From Anaerolineae bacterium (GTDB lineage: Bacteria > Chloroflexota > Anaerolineae > Aggregatilineales > Phototrophicaceae), in assembly GCA_019912985.1 (NCBI GenBank), contig JAIOHN010000880.1, positions 1 to 36,631 of the forward strand: a stretch of DNA of 36,631 bases. The letters are read 5' to 3'. Below the pieces are notes generated by a model. That model was not told the DNA's origin and searched no databases. It saw only the letters and a program-made list of their open reading frames with translations. A program made the translations under genes and the position numbers. Positions 18,422-27,641 of the stretch are shown one piece after another. Each line of letters opens with the position of its first letter. Position 1 is the first letter of the stretch.

Positions 18422-19480
18422 TCATTTAGCTGCATTATGTGACCGCACGGATTCACGTACCATCAGTCTGGAATGAAAAGTCTGGTGTGTTCGTGCCAGA
18501 TACGGATTGTTGATCTGCTCCACAATCAACTTGACTGCATGAGAACCCATTTGAACCAACGGATAGGCAATGGCGGTCAGAGGCGGATTGAAGGTGCGCG
18601 CATGTTCAAAATCGTCGAAGACCATTACCGATAAATCCTCTGGGATACGATAACCCGTCTCTTGAAGCAGCGGTAGACCCACCGCAGACGATTGCCAGTT
18701 ACTAAACAAGACTGCCGTGACATCTGGTTCCTGCTGGATAAAATCCCGCGTGACCTTAGTGAGGCTCTCCACCTCGAACTGGTAACCCTCTCCTTCATAT
18801 TCAGTGAGAAAGATCAGATCATCACGGCAGCTGATGTGATGCTCGGCAAGCGCCCGGTAATACCCTTCGATTCGCTGATCTACGTGCGGCGTGTCTTTTT
18901 GATGCCCCAGGACAGCGATCGTTTCGTGACCCAATTCCAACAGATGCTTGGCCGCTTTGTATCCCGCTTCGATCTCGTCCGGCGAAACAAAACTGGCTTC
19001 TTCGGGAAAATACGGTACGCCGATCTGAACCACTGGTAAGCCAGCTTCAGCAGCTTTTTTCAGGGTAGGTTCAAGCTGCCGTGTCCCCAGCGAAATCACG
19101 CCATCCGGGTAGAGATCAGGGTCCGAAAGGTAAATATTGGTCACATGCTCGGCCAGGTGCCCCGGATTATCTGCCGAAAGCCGCAGTTGAATCTGGTAAC
19201 GGTCAGCCGCATCCTGAATACCGGTCAATAAGTCTTTAAAATAATCAGTCGCTGTAATAAACATCGAGTGCAGCACCAGCAGTGACACGGTCTCACTGCG
19301 TCCCCCGTTGGGCGCAACTGCTTTCGCGTGCTCTGTGCTCTCCTGTACGGCCAGCTCATTGGCGGCTGCCAGAATGCGTTGGCGCATGGCTTTGGAGACG
19401 CCATCTTTATTGTTCAAAGCCAGCGAAACGGTACTGGTCGAAACACCAACATAGTTGGCAATTTCACGGGTTGAGGGCAT
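18422..19480 (-). CDS. LacI family transcriptional regulator
   Basis: MPSTREIANYVGVSTSTVSLALNNKDGVSKAMRQRILAAANEL (LacI HTH) plus periplasmic-binding-like domain. ORF opens at 19492. Confidence 0.93.
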   Translation of the reverse strand: MPSTREIANYVGVSTSTVSLALNNKDGVSKAMRQRILAAANELAVQESTEHAKAVAPNGGRSETVSLLVLHSMFITATDYFKDLLTGIQDAADRYQIQLRLSADNPGHLAEHVTNIYLSDPDLYPDGVISLGTRQLEPTLKKAAEAGLPVVQIGVPYFPEEASFVSPDEIEAGYKAAKHLLELGHETIAVLGHQKDTPHVDQRIEGYYRALAEHHISCRDDLIFLTEYEGEGYQFEVESLTKVTRDFIQQEPDVTAVLFSNWQSSAVGLPLLQETGYRIPEDLSVMVFDDFEHARTFNPPLTAIAYPLVQMGSHAVKLIVEQINNPYLARTHQTFHSRLMVRESVRSHNAAK

Positions 19481-19505
19481 AATTACCTGCACACGAGCGA
19501 ACGAA

Positions 19506-19516
19506 CGAACAGTTCG
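19506..19516. promoter_or_regulatory. Candidate operator, inverted repeat CGAAC-A-GTTCG inside GCGAACGAACGAACAGTTCGC
   Basis: Perfect 11-nt odd palindrome in the divergent promoter between the LacI gene (-) and the 19567 gene (+). Confidence 0.5.
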
Positions 19517-19566
19517 CTTGAATATACCACCTTATTTTGAATAGGCAAAATCCCTCGGAGCTAATT

Positions 19567-20997
19567 TTGAAAACAGACTCGTTAAATCCGGCAATGCTTG
19601 GCAGTTGGATTGCCTCATGGGTGCAGGAAAACGGGGCTATCCATGGATTTCATAATCACAGTGTCTGGGGCGGTAACCCCTACCGTTGGGGAGACTTCAC
19701 CGCTGGTCACAGCACATGGTCCAGCCCTTTCCTGGCCGGGCTGAGCTGCGCGTTGAAAAAACATCCCCACTCAGACGGTATCGCCCTCCTCTCGCGCTTG
19801 ATCCGCTTCCAGGCGACGGCATTCCAACCAGACAACCAATATGAACACATCGGCTTTCAGGTCGGGGAACTGCTCAACTTCGGCCTGATTCACAATGCCA
19901 TCACCAACGCCTCGCTGGGCCTGACCGCACTCAATGGCCGCGATTATCTACCCACCGAAGACATGGACCTCATCCGCCAAGCGGTCCTCAAAAATATGGA
20001 GGCCTGCAAGCGATACGGTGGCGGACGCGCGACTCGTGGTGCCACCGCCAATCAGGATTACGCACGGCTGTGGGGCAAGCTGCTCCTTCAGGAAGTATAT
20101 GAGGACAAGCGCTGGTATGACGAGATCGTAGAAGACCTCAACTTCATGATTGAGCATTTTCATATTGGTGGCTTTCCCGACTCAGACTGTGAAGCTACCT
20201 ACCGCGGCCTTAGTGACCTCAGCGCTGTAGAACCGGCTGAATACTATGGATTGATGATCTGCCCCCTCGTCATGGCTTACGAGGTCTATGGCGACGAGAA
20301 GTATCTGGATCATGCCGGGCGGATCTGCCGCCATGTCGCCCGTTCCGCCTGGGTGGACGACAACGGCCAAACCCGGTTCCATCGTATGTGGTATGTGCGT
20401 CACAGCCAATGGGTTAAAAATGATCAACCGATGCTTATTGCAGGCATGGGCGACTCGCTGGAAGGCATTTATCGCTATCTTCAGCACGTAGAGGATCGTG
20501 AGTTATCGGACTTTTTGGATGCCTGTGATGCCACCTATGCCTACTACCAGAATCCACGCGGTTACTTCGCCAGTGCCACGGGATGGCAAAGTGAAGTGGA
20601 TATTGCCCCCAGCAGCGCCTGGCACTCTCATGATTTTCGCTATCTGGCACTGCGGTACACCGTGGATGCTGCGTTCTGGGAGCAGTTTTTTGCGCCGTAT
20701 GAAAAGATGTCAGTGCTGCTAGGCGATCAATGCATGTGGTTTGAGCACGGCCAGCACTGGCAGATTCGGGATTACTTCTGGCAGGATGTTTTCCAACTGC
20801 TTGGCCGCAAGGATGAAGTTCATTTCGGGCGGGACATGACCTGGGTGGGCGGCCCTAAGGCGCTGCCCGAAAGCTATAACCACCCTGACGTCCCGGTTTT
20901 TCTCATGGCTGAGGATGGTATCTATCTCAAAGAAGGTGATGCAGCAACGATTGATGTCACCTCAGTCGCCAAACTGTCGTACAAAGGTACACTGTAA
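19567..20997 (+). CDS. Uncharacterised protein, probable (alpha/alpha)n-barrel carbohydrate-active enzyme
   Basis: LKTDSLNPAMLGSWIASWVQENGAIHGFHNHSVWGGNPYRWGDFTAGHSTWSSPFLAGL...; helix-rich, Trp/Tyr/His-rich. TTG start at 19567 has cggag upstream (alternative TTG 19537). Family not recognised with certainty. Confidence 0.55.
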   Translation: MKTDSLNPAMLGSWIASWVQENGAIHGFHNHSVWGGNPYRWGDFTAGHSTWSSPFLAGLSCALKKHPHSDGIALLSRLIRFQATAFQPDNQYEHIGFQVGELLNFGLIHNAITNASLGLTALNGRDYLPTEDMDLIRQAVLKNMEACKRYGGGRATRGATANQDYARLWGKLLLQEVYEDKRWYDEIVEDLNFMIEHFHIGGFPDSDCEATYRGLSDLSAVEPAEYYGLMICPLVMAYEVYGDEKYLDHAGRICRHVARSAWVDDNGQTRFHRMWYVRHSQWVKNDQPMLIAGMGDSLEGIYRYLQHVEDRELSDFLDACDATYAYYQNPRGYFASATGWQSEVDIAPSSAWHSHDFRYLALRYTVDAAFWEQFFAPYEKMSVLLGDQCMWFEHGQHWQIRDYFWQDVFQLLGRKDEVHFGRDMTWVGGPKALPESYNHPDVPVFLMAEDGIYLKEGDAATIDVTSVAKLSYKGTL

Positions 20998-21029
20998 TCG
21001 CCATCGTAAAATTTTAAGGAGAAAAATAC

Positions 21030-21725
21030 ATGCTAACCGAAGAACAGATCGCCCATTTTTATCGTGAAGGTTATGTGCTGGTGCGCGGACTGGTTCCCTC
21101 AACAGTGATTGACGACATCATGGTGGAGGCAAAGCAGCGCGTCCGTGAGGGGGATAAATGGCAGCCCACGATTTTTGATCACGAGAACCCCGCTGTCGAT
21201 GCACAGGTCCACCAACTGCTGTGGACACCGGAAGTGATCGACGCGGCTGGTGATCTGCTCGGTACACCACCACGGGTCTATTATGGGATGCTGGCGATCG
21301 TACCGGCCAAGGGAGGTAACGGCCTCCCCTGGCATCAGGATAACCAGTACACGCACATTCTGGGCGGTGCATTGAATGTATTTATCGCCCTTTCGGAAAT
21401 TACACCGGACATGGGTACATTATGGATTGGCCCGCGCACCCATCGCCTGGGTGTACAGCCATCGGAGGCCAATACGACGACCGCCCCCGGCCACCGGGAA
21501 TCCACGTACGAACCAGAGAACCCGATTCAACTGCCGACACTCCAGCCAGGAGATGCCTGTATCTTTGACCGCAGTACACTGCATCGCTCCCTGCAAAACA
21601 CAACGGACCGGCCTCGCTTTGCCTACGCGGCGCAGTTCCAGGCGGCACACAGCCGTCAGGCAGAGAGTGGTGAGCGTGATCCAAAACGCATGTTGGCTTC
21701 TGACCTGGCGAAGATGGTGGTGTAG
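21030..21725 (+). CDS. Phytanoyl-CoA dioxygenase (PhyH) family protein
   Basis: MLTEEQIAHFYREGYVLVRGLVPSTVIDDI; WHQDNQYTHI (HxD) and LHRSLQNTTDRPRFAYAAQF distal His/Arg. Confidence 0.88.
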   Translation: MLTEEQIAHFYREGYVLVRGLVPSTVIDDIMVEAKQRVREGDKWQPTIFDHENPAVDAQVHQLLWTPEVIDAAGDLLGTPPRVYYGMLAIVPAKGGNGLPWHQDNQYTHILGGALNVFIALSEITPDMGTLWIGPRTHRLGVQPSEANTTTAPGHRESTYEPENPIQLPTLQPGDACIFDRSTLHRSLQNTTDRPRFAYAAQFQAAHSRQAESGERDPKRMLASDLAKMVV

Positions 21726-21757
21726 GCTAAGGTCGTAGAAGCCTTAGGCGAAGGGTA

Positions 21758-22201
21758 CTAATGAGAATGAGGCGAATTCACTGAGATGTTGAGTGCGGCA
21801 TCCCAATCAATCCCACGGGTTAACCCCGGTGAGAGGGACTCAAGATATTCGATGGCTTTCTCGGGGTCGTCCCATATTTCGCGTTCCGGTTTAATGACAC
21901 GCGAAAGGCGGGTGAAGAGATTCACATAGAGCTGGGTTTGATAGGTGCCGCCAAAAGCGGTACTACCTGCCCAGTTGAGATGCTTGGTAAGCTGACCCAA
22001 TGACCGCAATATCACGGCGTGGTCGATGTGACCCAGGCGCAGGTCAGAGATGAAGTAAAGCGGTTCGGGAGCATTGTTTAACACGGCTTCAAGCTCCTGG
22101 ATAAAGGCGTAGGCCTCACCGGCAGAGGGCGATCTTCTCCACTGAATCAGAACCAGTTGGGGTGAGAGTTGCGTAAGCGCGTAAGCTTCCATCGATAACA
22201 T
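21758..22201 (-). CDS. Uncharacterised STAS-like-size protein
   Basis: MLSMEAYALTQLSPQLVLIQWRRSPSAGEAYAFIQELEAVLNNAPEPLYFISDLRLGHIDHAVILRSLGQLTKHLNWAGSTAFGG; intact ORF with coherent protein composition; family assignment is an impression only. Confidence 0.55.
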   Translation of the reverse strand: MLSMEAYALTQLSPQLVLIQWRRSPSAGEAYAFIQELEAVLNNAPEPLYFISDLRLGHIDHAVILRSLGQLTKHLNWAGSTAFGGTYQTQLYVNLFTRLSRVIKPEREIWDDPEKAIEYLESLSPGLTRGIDWDAALNISVNSPHSH

Positions 22202-22276
22202 CCTCGCGAATTAGCAATTGGGCTAATTCTGTTCTTTGTTATCATAGCATGAGATTTTTTAAGAAAACGTAAAAAT

Positions 22277-22304
22277 TTGGGGGCCGGTGATCACCGGCCC
22301 CCAA
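22277..22304 (-). terminator. Perfect 28-bp palindrome TTGGGGGCCGGTGATCACCGGCCCCCAA followed on the minus strand by AATTTTTACG
   Basis: Five nt beyond the stop of the 22309-24927 minus-strand gene; strong stem plus T-run downstream on that strand. Confidence 0.85.
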
Positions 22305-22308
22305 GACC

Positions 22309-24927
22309 CTAATCAAAATCGCTTTCCCAGTCCATCCTGACTGTAATACTCCCCTGCTTGCGGATGTTCCCAACACGCATGATCACTACAATCTCAGCAT
22401 CGCCTTTCGTCGTCTGCCCGGTGACCACGCCCTGATGATTGATCATGGCCTGATGCGGTTGACGGCTCAAATATGTGATGCTGCCCGCCTGCGGCTGGAT
22501 ATACTGGCCGAACGCCGTACGGCCCACCACTTCGATCTGCATGGATTCATTCATCTCTAGCTGCGTGCGCGGGGCCAAAATTTCTACCCGGTCAAACAGA
22601 TCGTCTACCAGCACATCCAGGGAAACCTGCTTGCCCTGACATAGCGCAGTGACACGCGCAACACCTTTACCGCGTGCCGTGATAATACCCACCTCGCTGA
22701 CCGCCACGATATGGTCATCGCTGCTGCTGAACTGACATGACGCCGCGTCTACATCCACATAAAAGCCAGAGACGGTGCGTCCGACCAGTTGGAGATGAAT
22801 CTTTTCACCACCATGCATGTCTACATAAGATTTGATTCCCACGCGGTCGTTGGTGATGAACAAGCGGTCCAGCGCTTCATTGGGGTCGGCATAGGCGAAG
22901 TCAGATAAGAGGCCAATATCCACCATGTTGATGTCTTCAAATCCCAGGCCGTAAGCCGGGGAGTCGTAGCGGAGACGAAAATCGTTGTGGTCAGCATCCA
23001 TGAAGTGTGGATCTGCCGTAATGGAATGCTGGTCGTATTCACGATCCAGGCTTTCACGCCACTGACTCAGCGAGCGAATACCGGGAATACCGCGCATTTT
23101 ATAAGCATCTTTGGTGTTGTAAAACAGATTGTCATCGGCGGATTTGAACTTGTTGCGCTCCCAGTTACTCATCGAATACACGATGTCACCCGCGTTATAG
23201 ACAATGTTGCGATCAAACTCCAGATCGTGGTTAGGAGCGTTCAGGTAGCCATGTACAGCAAAGGCGCTGTTACTGTTCTCCGAGTTGGCAGCGATATTGT
23301 TGTAGAAACGATTCTGGATGCCCTTAATGTAGAACACCGCCCACATCTTGCCGCCACCACCCTTCTGAAGGTTGTAGATCACGTTATTCGTGACCGTGGT
23401 ATTGCTCACCTCATCATCCAGGTAAACACCAAATCCGAACGAAAATGGAATGTCGCTATCGTGGATCAGGTTGTTGTGCAGCGTATTGCCTGCGCTGTAG
23501 ACGCCCCAGCCTTCAAAGACACCGGTATCCTGGGAGTCCACGTTTGCTCGCGACATATCATTAAACTCGATGACGTTACCGCGCGTGTGGATGAAATCCA
23601 TCACCATATCCTCGCGCACGCGAATGCCATCCACATCCTCATGGACCATAATCCCAGGCCACGTGCCTTTCATGCTGATCGCGTAGCGCGGCGTATGATA
23701 AATACGGTTGTGCGCGACATAACTCTCGCCTGTGTTGGAGAGCTGCACACCCGCGCCGTAACCAATCACCTGCCCGGTGTGATGGATGTAGTTATTGACA
23801 ACCTGATGTCCCTTGTTGATGGCGTCAATCGTGGTCCATGCGCCATTAAACAACACGCCTGTAAAACCGATGTTATGCAAATGGCAGCCGGTAATGCTGA
23901 CATTTTGTACCCACTGGTTGCCAAAGACACCATGCATACCCGTGTCGTGAATGTGGCAGTTGATAATGCTGATCTGCTCGGCGTTTTGCAGGTAAATCAG
24001 GCCATCTTCATTAGGTAGTGTAAATTCACCGCCGGGAGGCCGCCCGCCAAACTCGTTGACCGTATCAGAGGCGCACAGTTCCAACCCTTCCAGGCGAATA
24101 TTCTGTGTGACGGACTCGCGCGAACTGCCGACAAAAGCGAAAGCGCGGATGGCGGTCGGCGCGATGATGACCTGCTCCTCGATGGGAGTCTGTCGCGGCC
24201 AGTAGTAAACGATCATTTCCTGGCTATCGAGATAGAACTCACCCGGCGCATCCAACAGCTCCAGCGCGCCCTGCACAAAATAACGCGACCCGGCGGAACC
24301 GATAATGTAGCGGGTAGACCGTTCTAACGTGACCGTGCGTTCGTCAAAATCGACACTTTGCACCGGCAGAATATCCGTGAACCAGTTCCATTCCCCGTGC
24401 GGGCCACCCGGCCAGACATAGACCTGAAGCTCATGGATGTTCTCGATCTGTGGCACATCACCCGGTTTGAAACGAAATTGAAGCTGCGATTCCAGATCAT
24501 CCGCCGCTTCCACGCGATGATAGCCGCTGTTCGGATAGCGTGCTTTGATCGCCCGCAGGCCATTCTCGTAGAGTGTCTGGAAGGGATAATCGACATGCGC
24601 CTTGTAGATGCTGCCGCTGTGCGGTTCCCAGCCAGTCACTTGCAGCCCGGTATAAATGATGGGTTGTTCGCCAGGGTAATTGCGGTATGTGATCTGAAAA
24701 CCATCCTTACCGGAGTCGGCTTCGGTCAGGACCACTGTCGAATCAAGGAAGTATTCGCCACCGCGCAACTGAACTTCGATGTCCTCGGTCATGCCGCTGG
24801 CGATCTGCTGGCGGATGACATCACGCGCGTGATGGATCGACTTGAAGGGACCCTCATTGGCATGAGCATCCGGCTGGGTGCCGCTCCAGGCGTCATTTCC
24901 CAGGGGAGAAACGTAATATATCTGCAT
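22309..24927 (-). CDS. Right-handed parallel beta-helix protein with C-terminal Ig-like (BIG2-like) region
   Basis: MQIYYVSPLGNDAWSGTQPDAHANEGPFKSIHHARDVI, repeated ISIINCHIHDTGMHGV / NVSITGCHLHNIGFTGV / QVVNNYIHHTGQV / NTLHNNLIHDSDI beta-helix coils; C-term GVARVTALCQGKQVSLDVLVDD and QGVVTGQTTKGDAEIVV. Confidence 0.85.
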   Translation of the reverse strand: MQIYYVSPLGNDAWSGTQPDAHANEGPFKSIHHARDVIRQQIASGMTEDIEVQLRGGEYFLDSTVVLTEADSGKDGFQITYRNYPGEQPIIYTGLQVTGWEPHSGSIYKAHVDYPFQTLYENGLRAIKARYPNSGYHRVEAADDLESQLQFRFKPGDVPQIENIHELQVYVWPGGPHGEWNWFTDILPVQSVDFDERTVTLERSTRYIIGSAGSRYFVQGALELLDAPGEFYLDSQEMIVYYWPRQTPIEEQVIIAPTAIRAFAFVGSSRESVTQNIRLEGLELCASDTVNEFGGRPPGGEFTLPNEDGLIYLQNAEQISIINCHIHDTGMHGVFGNQWVQNVSITGCHLHNIGFTGVLFNGAWTTIDAINKGHQVVNNYIHHTGQVIGYGAGVQLSNTGESYVAHNRIYHTPRYAISMKGTWPGIMVHEDVDGIRVREDMVMDFIHTRGNVIEFNDMSRANVDSQDTGVFEGWGVYSAGNTLHNNLIHDSDIPFSFGFGVYLDDEVSNTTVTNNVIYNLQKGGGGKMWAVFYIKGIQNRFYNNIAANSENSNSAFAVHGYLNAPNHDLEFDRNIVYNAGDIVYSMSNWERNKFKSADDNLFYNTKDAYKMRGIPGIRSLSQWRESLDREYDQHSITADPHFMDADHNDFRLRYDSPAYGLGFEDINMVDIGLLSDFAYADPNEALDRLFITNDRVGIKSYVDMHGGEKIHLQLVGRTVSGFYVDVDAASCQFSSSDDHIVAVSEVGIITARGKGVARVTALCQGKQVSLDVLVDDLFDRVEILAPRTQLEMNESMQIEVVGRTAFGQYIQPQAGSITYLSRQPHQAMINHQGVVTGQTTKGDAEIVVIMRVGNIRKQGSITVRMDWESDFD

Positions 24928-25003
24928 GGTGAATTAGCCTTTATAAAAAGTAAGGAGTTGGTTGCCAGGGCAGCACGCAGGCCGCCCCAGCGATAAAGAA
25001 AAT

Positions 25004-26503
25004 CTAAGCCTGCTCGAAGGTCGAAAGCGCTGTAAAAGAGGGTTTTAGCGCCGGGTAGAGCGCCCTAAAGGTGGGATAGAGTTCGTTATAGCGCTGGACT
25101 GCGCCGGGTTCGGGCGTGGTTTCATCGACTTTATGCACCATCTGCGCACAGGCTGAGGGGACATCGGGATAAGCGCCACCGGCTACCGCCGCCAGGATCG
25201 CCGCGCCAAATGCGCCGCCCTCGGTGGTGTTGATGGTGTACAGCGGAATCCCCATGATGTCGGTAATCAACTGCCGCCAGACCGGGCTATTGGCCGCGCC
25301 TCCTGCGACGACTGCTTCACTGGGCTGGATACCCTGCGCCCGCAGCAGCTCCAACAGGTCGCGCATGCCGAAGGCCACGCCTTCCATGACCGCGCGAATG
25401 GTATGCGGCAGACCATGACGCAGCGTCAGCCCCACCAGCGCTCCACGTGCATACGGATCGGGATGCGGATGACGCTCGCCGCTCAGATAAGGTGCGAACA
25501 ACAGCCCTTCCGCCCCCACTGCGACCGATTCCGCCTTGGCATTGAGTTCGTCGTAACTGGCACCGGGCGCGAATTCATCCCGCAGCCAGCGCAGCGCTCC
25601 GGCAGCACTCAACATCACCCCCATGCTGAACCAGGTTCCCGGCATCGGTCCGCAGAAGGTATGCAGGCGACCCTCGAGTTCTGGCTCGTAGGAGTTGTTG
25701 ATGGCATAGGCCACACCCGAAGTGCCGACTGTCAGGCTGACCTGCCCCGGCAGCACAATGCCGTTACCAACGCCACCTGCGGGTTGATCCCCTGCCCCGC
25801 CGACAATCGGCGTGCCGGGCTTGAGTCCCGTGGCGGCTGCACCTGCCTCACTCACGGTCGCGCAGATGGCCTGCGATTCGTGGAGTTCGGGCAGCCAGCT
25901 GCGTGGGATGTCGCAGGCGGCCAGCATTTCATCCGACCACTGACGGTTGGCGATGTCCATCAGGCCGAAACCGGAGCCATCCGCCACATCACAGACGAAC
26001 GCGCCGCTGAGACGGTAGCGCACATAGTCCTTCGGCAGCAGCACATGCTCGATGCGGGCATAAACCTCCGGCTCATTCTCGCGCAGCCAGACGATCTTGG
26101 GCGCGGTGAATCCAGCAGGCAGGATGCTGCCGATTAGTTGGTAGAGGCGCTTTTCGCCCACGCGGTTGGTGATCGCCTCGCACTGTGCGCCGCTGCGTTG
26201 GTCGTTCCACAGGATGGCCGGGCGCAGCGGTTTGCCCGCCCCATCCAGGGCCGTGAGACCGTGCATCTGCCCGGTCAGGCCGATGGCACCCACTTCCTCA
26301 GCTGGAATCTGCTGAAGCACCGCTTGCAGCGCCTGACGGGAGGCATCCCACCACTGCTCTGGGTCTTGCTCCGACCATAACGGGCGCGGCGTGGATAAAT
26401 CGTGTGAAACACTCTGCGTCACAACGACAGTTCCAGCGGTATCAATTGCCAATGCCTTGGAGGCAGTGGTGCTGACATCAATCCCTATGAAATATCTGGA
26501 CAT
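25004..26503 (-). CDS. xylB: FGGY-family carbohydrate kinase, xylulokinase
   Basis: MSRYFIGIDVSTTASKALAIDTAGTVV; GLTGQMHGLTALDGAGKPLRPAILWNDQRS; GVAFGMRDLLELLRAQG; VAGGAANSPVWRQLITDIMGIPLY. Internal Met (26503) preferred over ORF start 26542. Confidence 0.9.
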   Translation of the reverse strand: MSRYFIGIDVSTTASKALAIDTAGTVVVTQSVSHDLSTPRPLWSEQDPEQWWDASRQALQAVLQQIPAEEVGAIGLTGQMHGLTALDGAGKPLRPAILWNDQRSGAQCEAITNRVGEKRLYQLIGSILPAGFTAPKIVWLRENEPEVYARIEHVLLPKDYVRYRLSGAFVCDVADGSGFGLMDIANRQWSDEMLAACDIPRSWLPELHESQAICATVSEAGAAATGLKPGTPIVGGAGDQPAGGVGNGIVLPGQVSLTVGTSGVAYAINNSYEPELEGRLHTFCGPMPGTWFSMGVMLSAAGALRWLRDEFAPGASYDELNAKAESVAVGAEGLLFAPYLSGERHPHPDPYARGALVGLTLRHGLPHTIRAVMEGVAFGMRDLLELLRAQGIQPSEAVVAGGAANSPVWRQLITDIMGIPLYTINTTEGGAFGAAILAAVAGGAYPDVPSACAQMVHKVDETTPEPGAVQRYNELYPTFRALYPALKPSFTALSTFEQA

Positions 26504-26562
26504 AAATCTACAGTCCTTTTCAAAAACTTTTGCAAGTAACACCCCAGAGTGTACTCAAGTTG

Positions 26563-26574
26563 GCAAGCGCTTGC
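26563..26574. promoter_or_regulatory. Candidate LacI-family operator GCAAGCGCTTGC
   Basis: Perfect 12-bp palindrome with central CG in the divergent intergenic region between xylB (-) and the Gfo/Idh/MocA gene (+). Confidence 0.65.
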
Positions 26575-26637
26575 GAGTGCTTCTGGACTGATGGTCTGTC
26601 AATAAGGTAAGCTGTTGGCGACAGGAGGATTGAAAAG

Positions 26638-27594
26638 ATGCGAATCGGAATCGTCGGGTCAGGTTCGATGGGCGCAGCGCACGCTCGGGGTTGGGCAGCC
26701 ACCCCGGCGACGATCGGCGGTTTTCTCAACCGCGCGTCGGATTCAGCGGCGCGACTGGCGGCACAATATGACGCACAGGTCTATGCGGATCTCGATGCAC
26801 TGCTGGCCGATGTCGATGTCGTCAGCATATGCACCCCTACCCCACTCCATCACGATCAGGTGCTGCAGGCTGCCGCCGCTAGGAAACATCTGGTGCTGGA
26901 AAAACCACTGGCGCTCAGCGTGGAACAAGGGCGCGAAATGCTGGATGCCTGCCAGCAGGCTGGAGTCCAACTGCTGATGGCCCATGTGCTGCGCTTTTTC
27001 CCGGCTTATGCACGCGTCCAGCAGATCATCACCCACGGCGAGATCGGCCAGCCCGGAGTGCTGCGGCTGTTTCGTCGCAGCAGTTCACCTCAAAAAGGCT
27101 GGTTTCTCGACACGGAACAATCCGGCGGCGTGATGCTCGACCTGATGATTCACGATCTTGATTATGCGCGCTGGTTGGCAGGACCGGTGACACGCGTCTA
27201 CGCCCAATCCACCGGGCCAAATGGTCACGCCAGTGCGGTGCTGACTCATGCCAGCGGTGCGCTGTCTTATGTAGAAGCATCGTGGGCTTATCCCCCACCC
27301 TTCTTCTGGACTGGTGTGGACATCACCGGGGCTGAGGGACTCATCCATTATGATTCGAAAGCGGCAGCGGCGATTGATCTGCGCCACTATGCGGACAATA
27401 CGCCACAGCAGCTGGCCTATGAACCGGCGGAAGATCCTTATATCACGCAGATCAAGACCTTTTACCATGCTCTGACCGAAGGCGCGCCTGTGCCTGTGAC
27501 CGCAGATGATGGACTGGCCGCGCTTCAGATCGCCCAGGCAGCCATCGAGTCCGCCCACAGCGGGCAGGCGATTGATCTTGCGTCGGGTATATAA
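26638..27594 (+). CDS. Gfo/Idh/MocA family oxidoreductase
   Basis: MRIGIVGSGSMGAAHARGWAATPATIGGFLNR; VVSICTPTPLHHDQVLQAAAARKHLVLEKPLALSVEQGREMLDAC (EKP motif); GGVMLDLMIHDLDYARWL. Confidence 0.93.
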   Translation: MRIGIVGSGSMGAAHARGWAATPATIGGFLNRASDSAARLAAQYDAQVYADLDALLADVDVVSICTPTPLHHDQVLQAAAARKHLVLEKPLALSVEQGREMLDACQQAGVQLLMAHVLRFFPAYARVQQIITHGEIGQPGVLRLFRRSSSPQKGWFLDTEQSGGVMLDLMIHDLDYARWLAGPVTRVYAQSTGPNGHASAVLTHASGALSYVEASWAYPPPFFWTGVDITGAEGLIHYDSKAAAAIDLRHYADNTPQQLAYEPAEDPYITQIKTFYHALTEGAPVPVTADDGLAALQIAQAAIESAHSGQAIDLASGI

Positions 27595-27641
27595 GTGCAT
27601 AAGGTGGCCGCCCTGTTTTCGCAGAATGGCCTATCAGCTAA

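Noticed and set aside
22987-24018. 343-aa plus-strand ORF
   Set aside because: Antisense to the beta-helix gene; composition is a mirror artefact.
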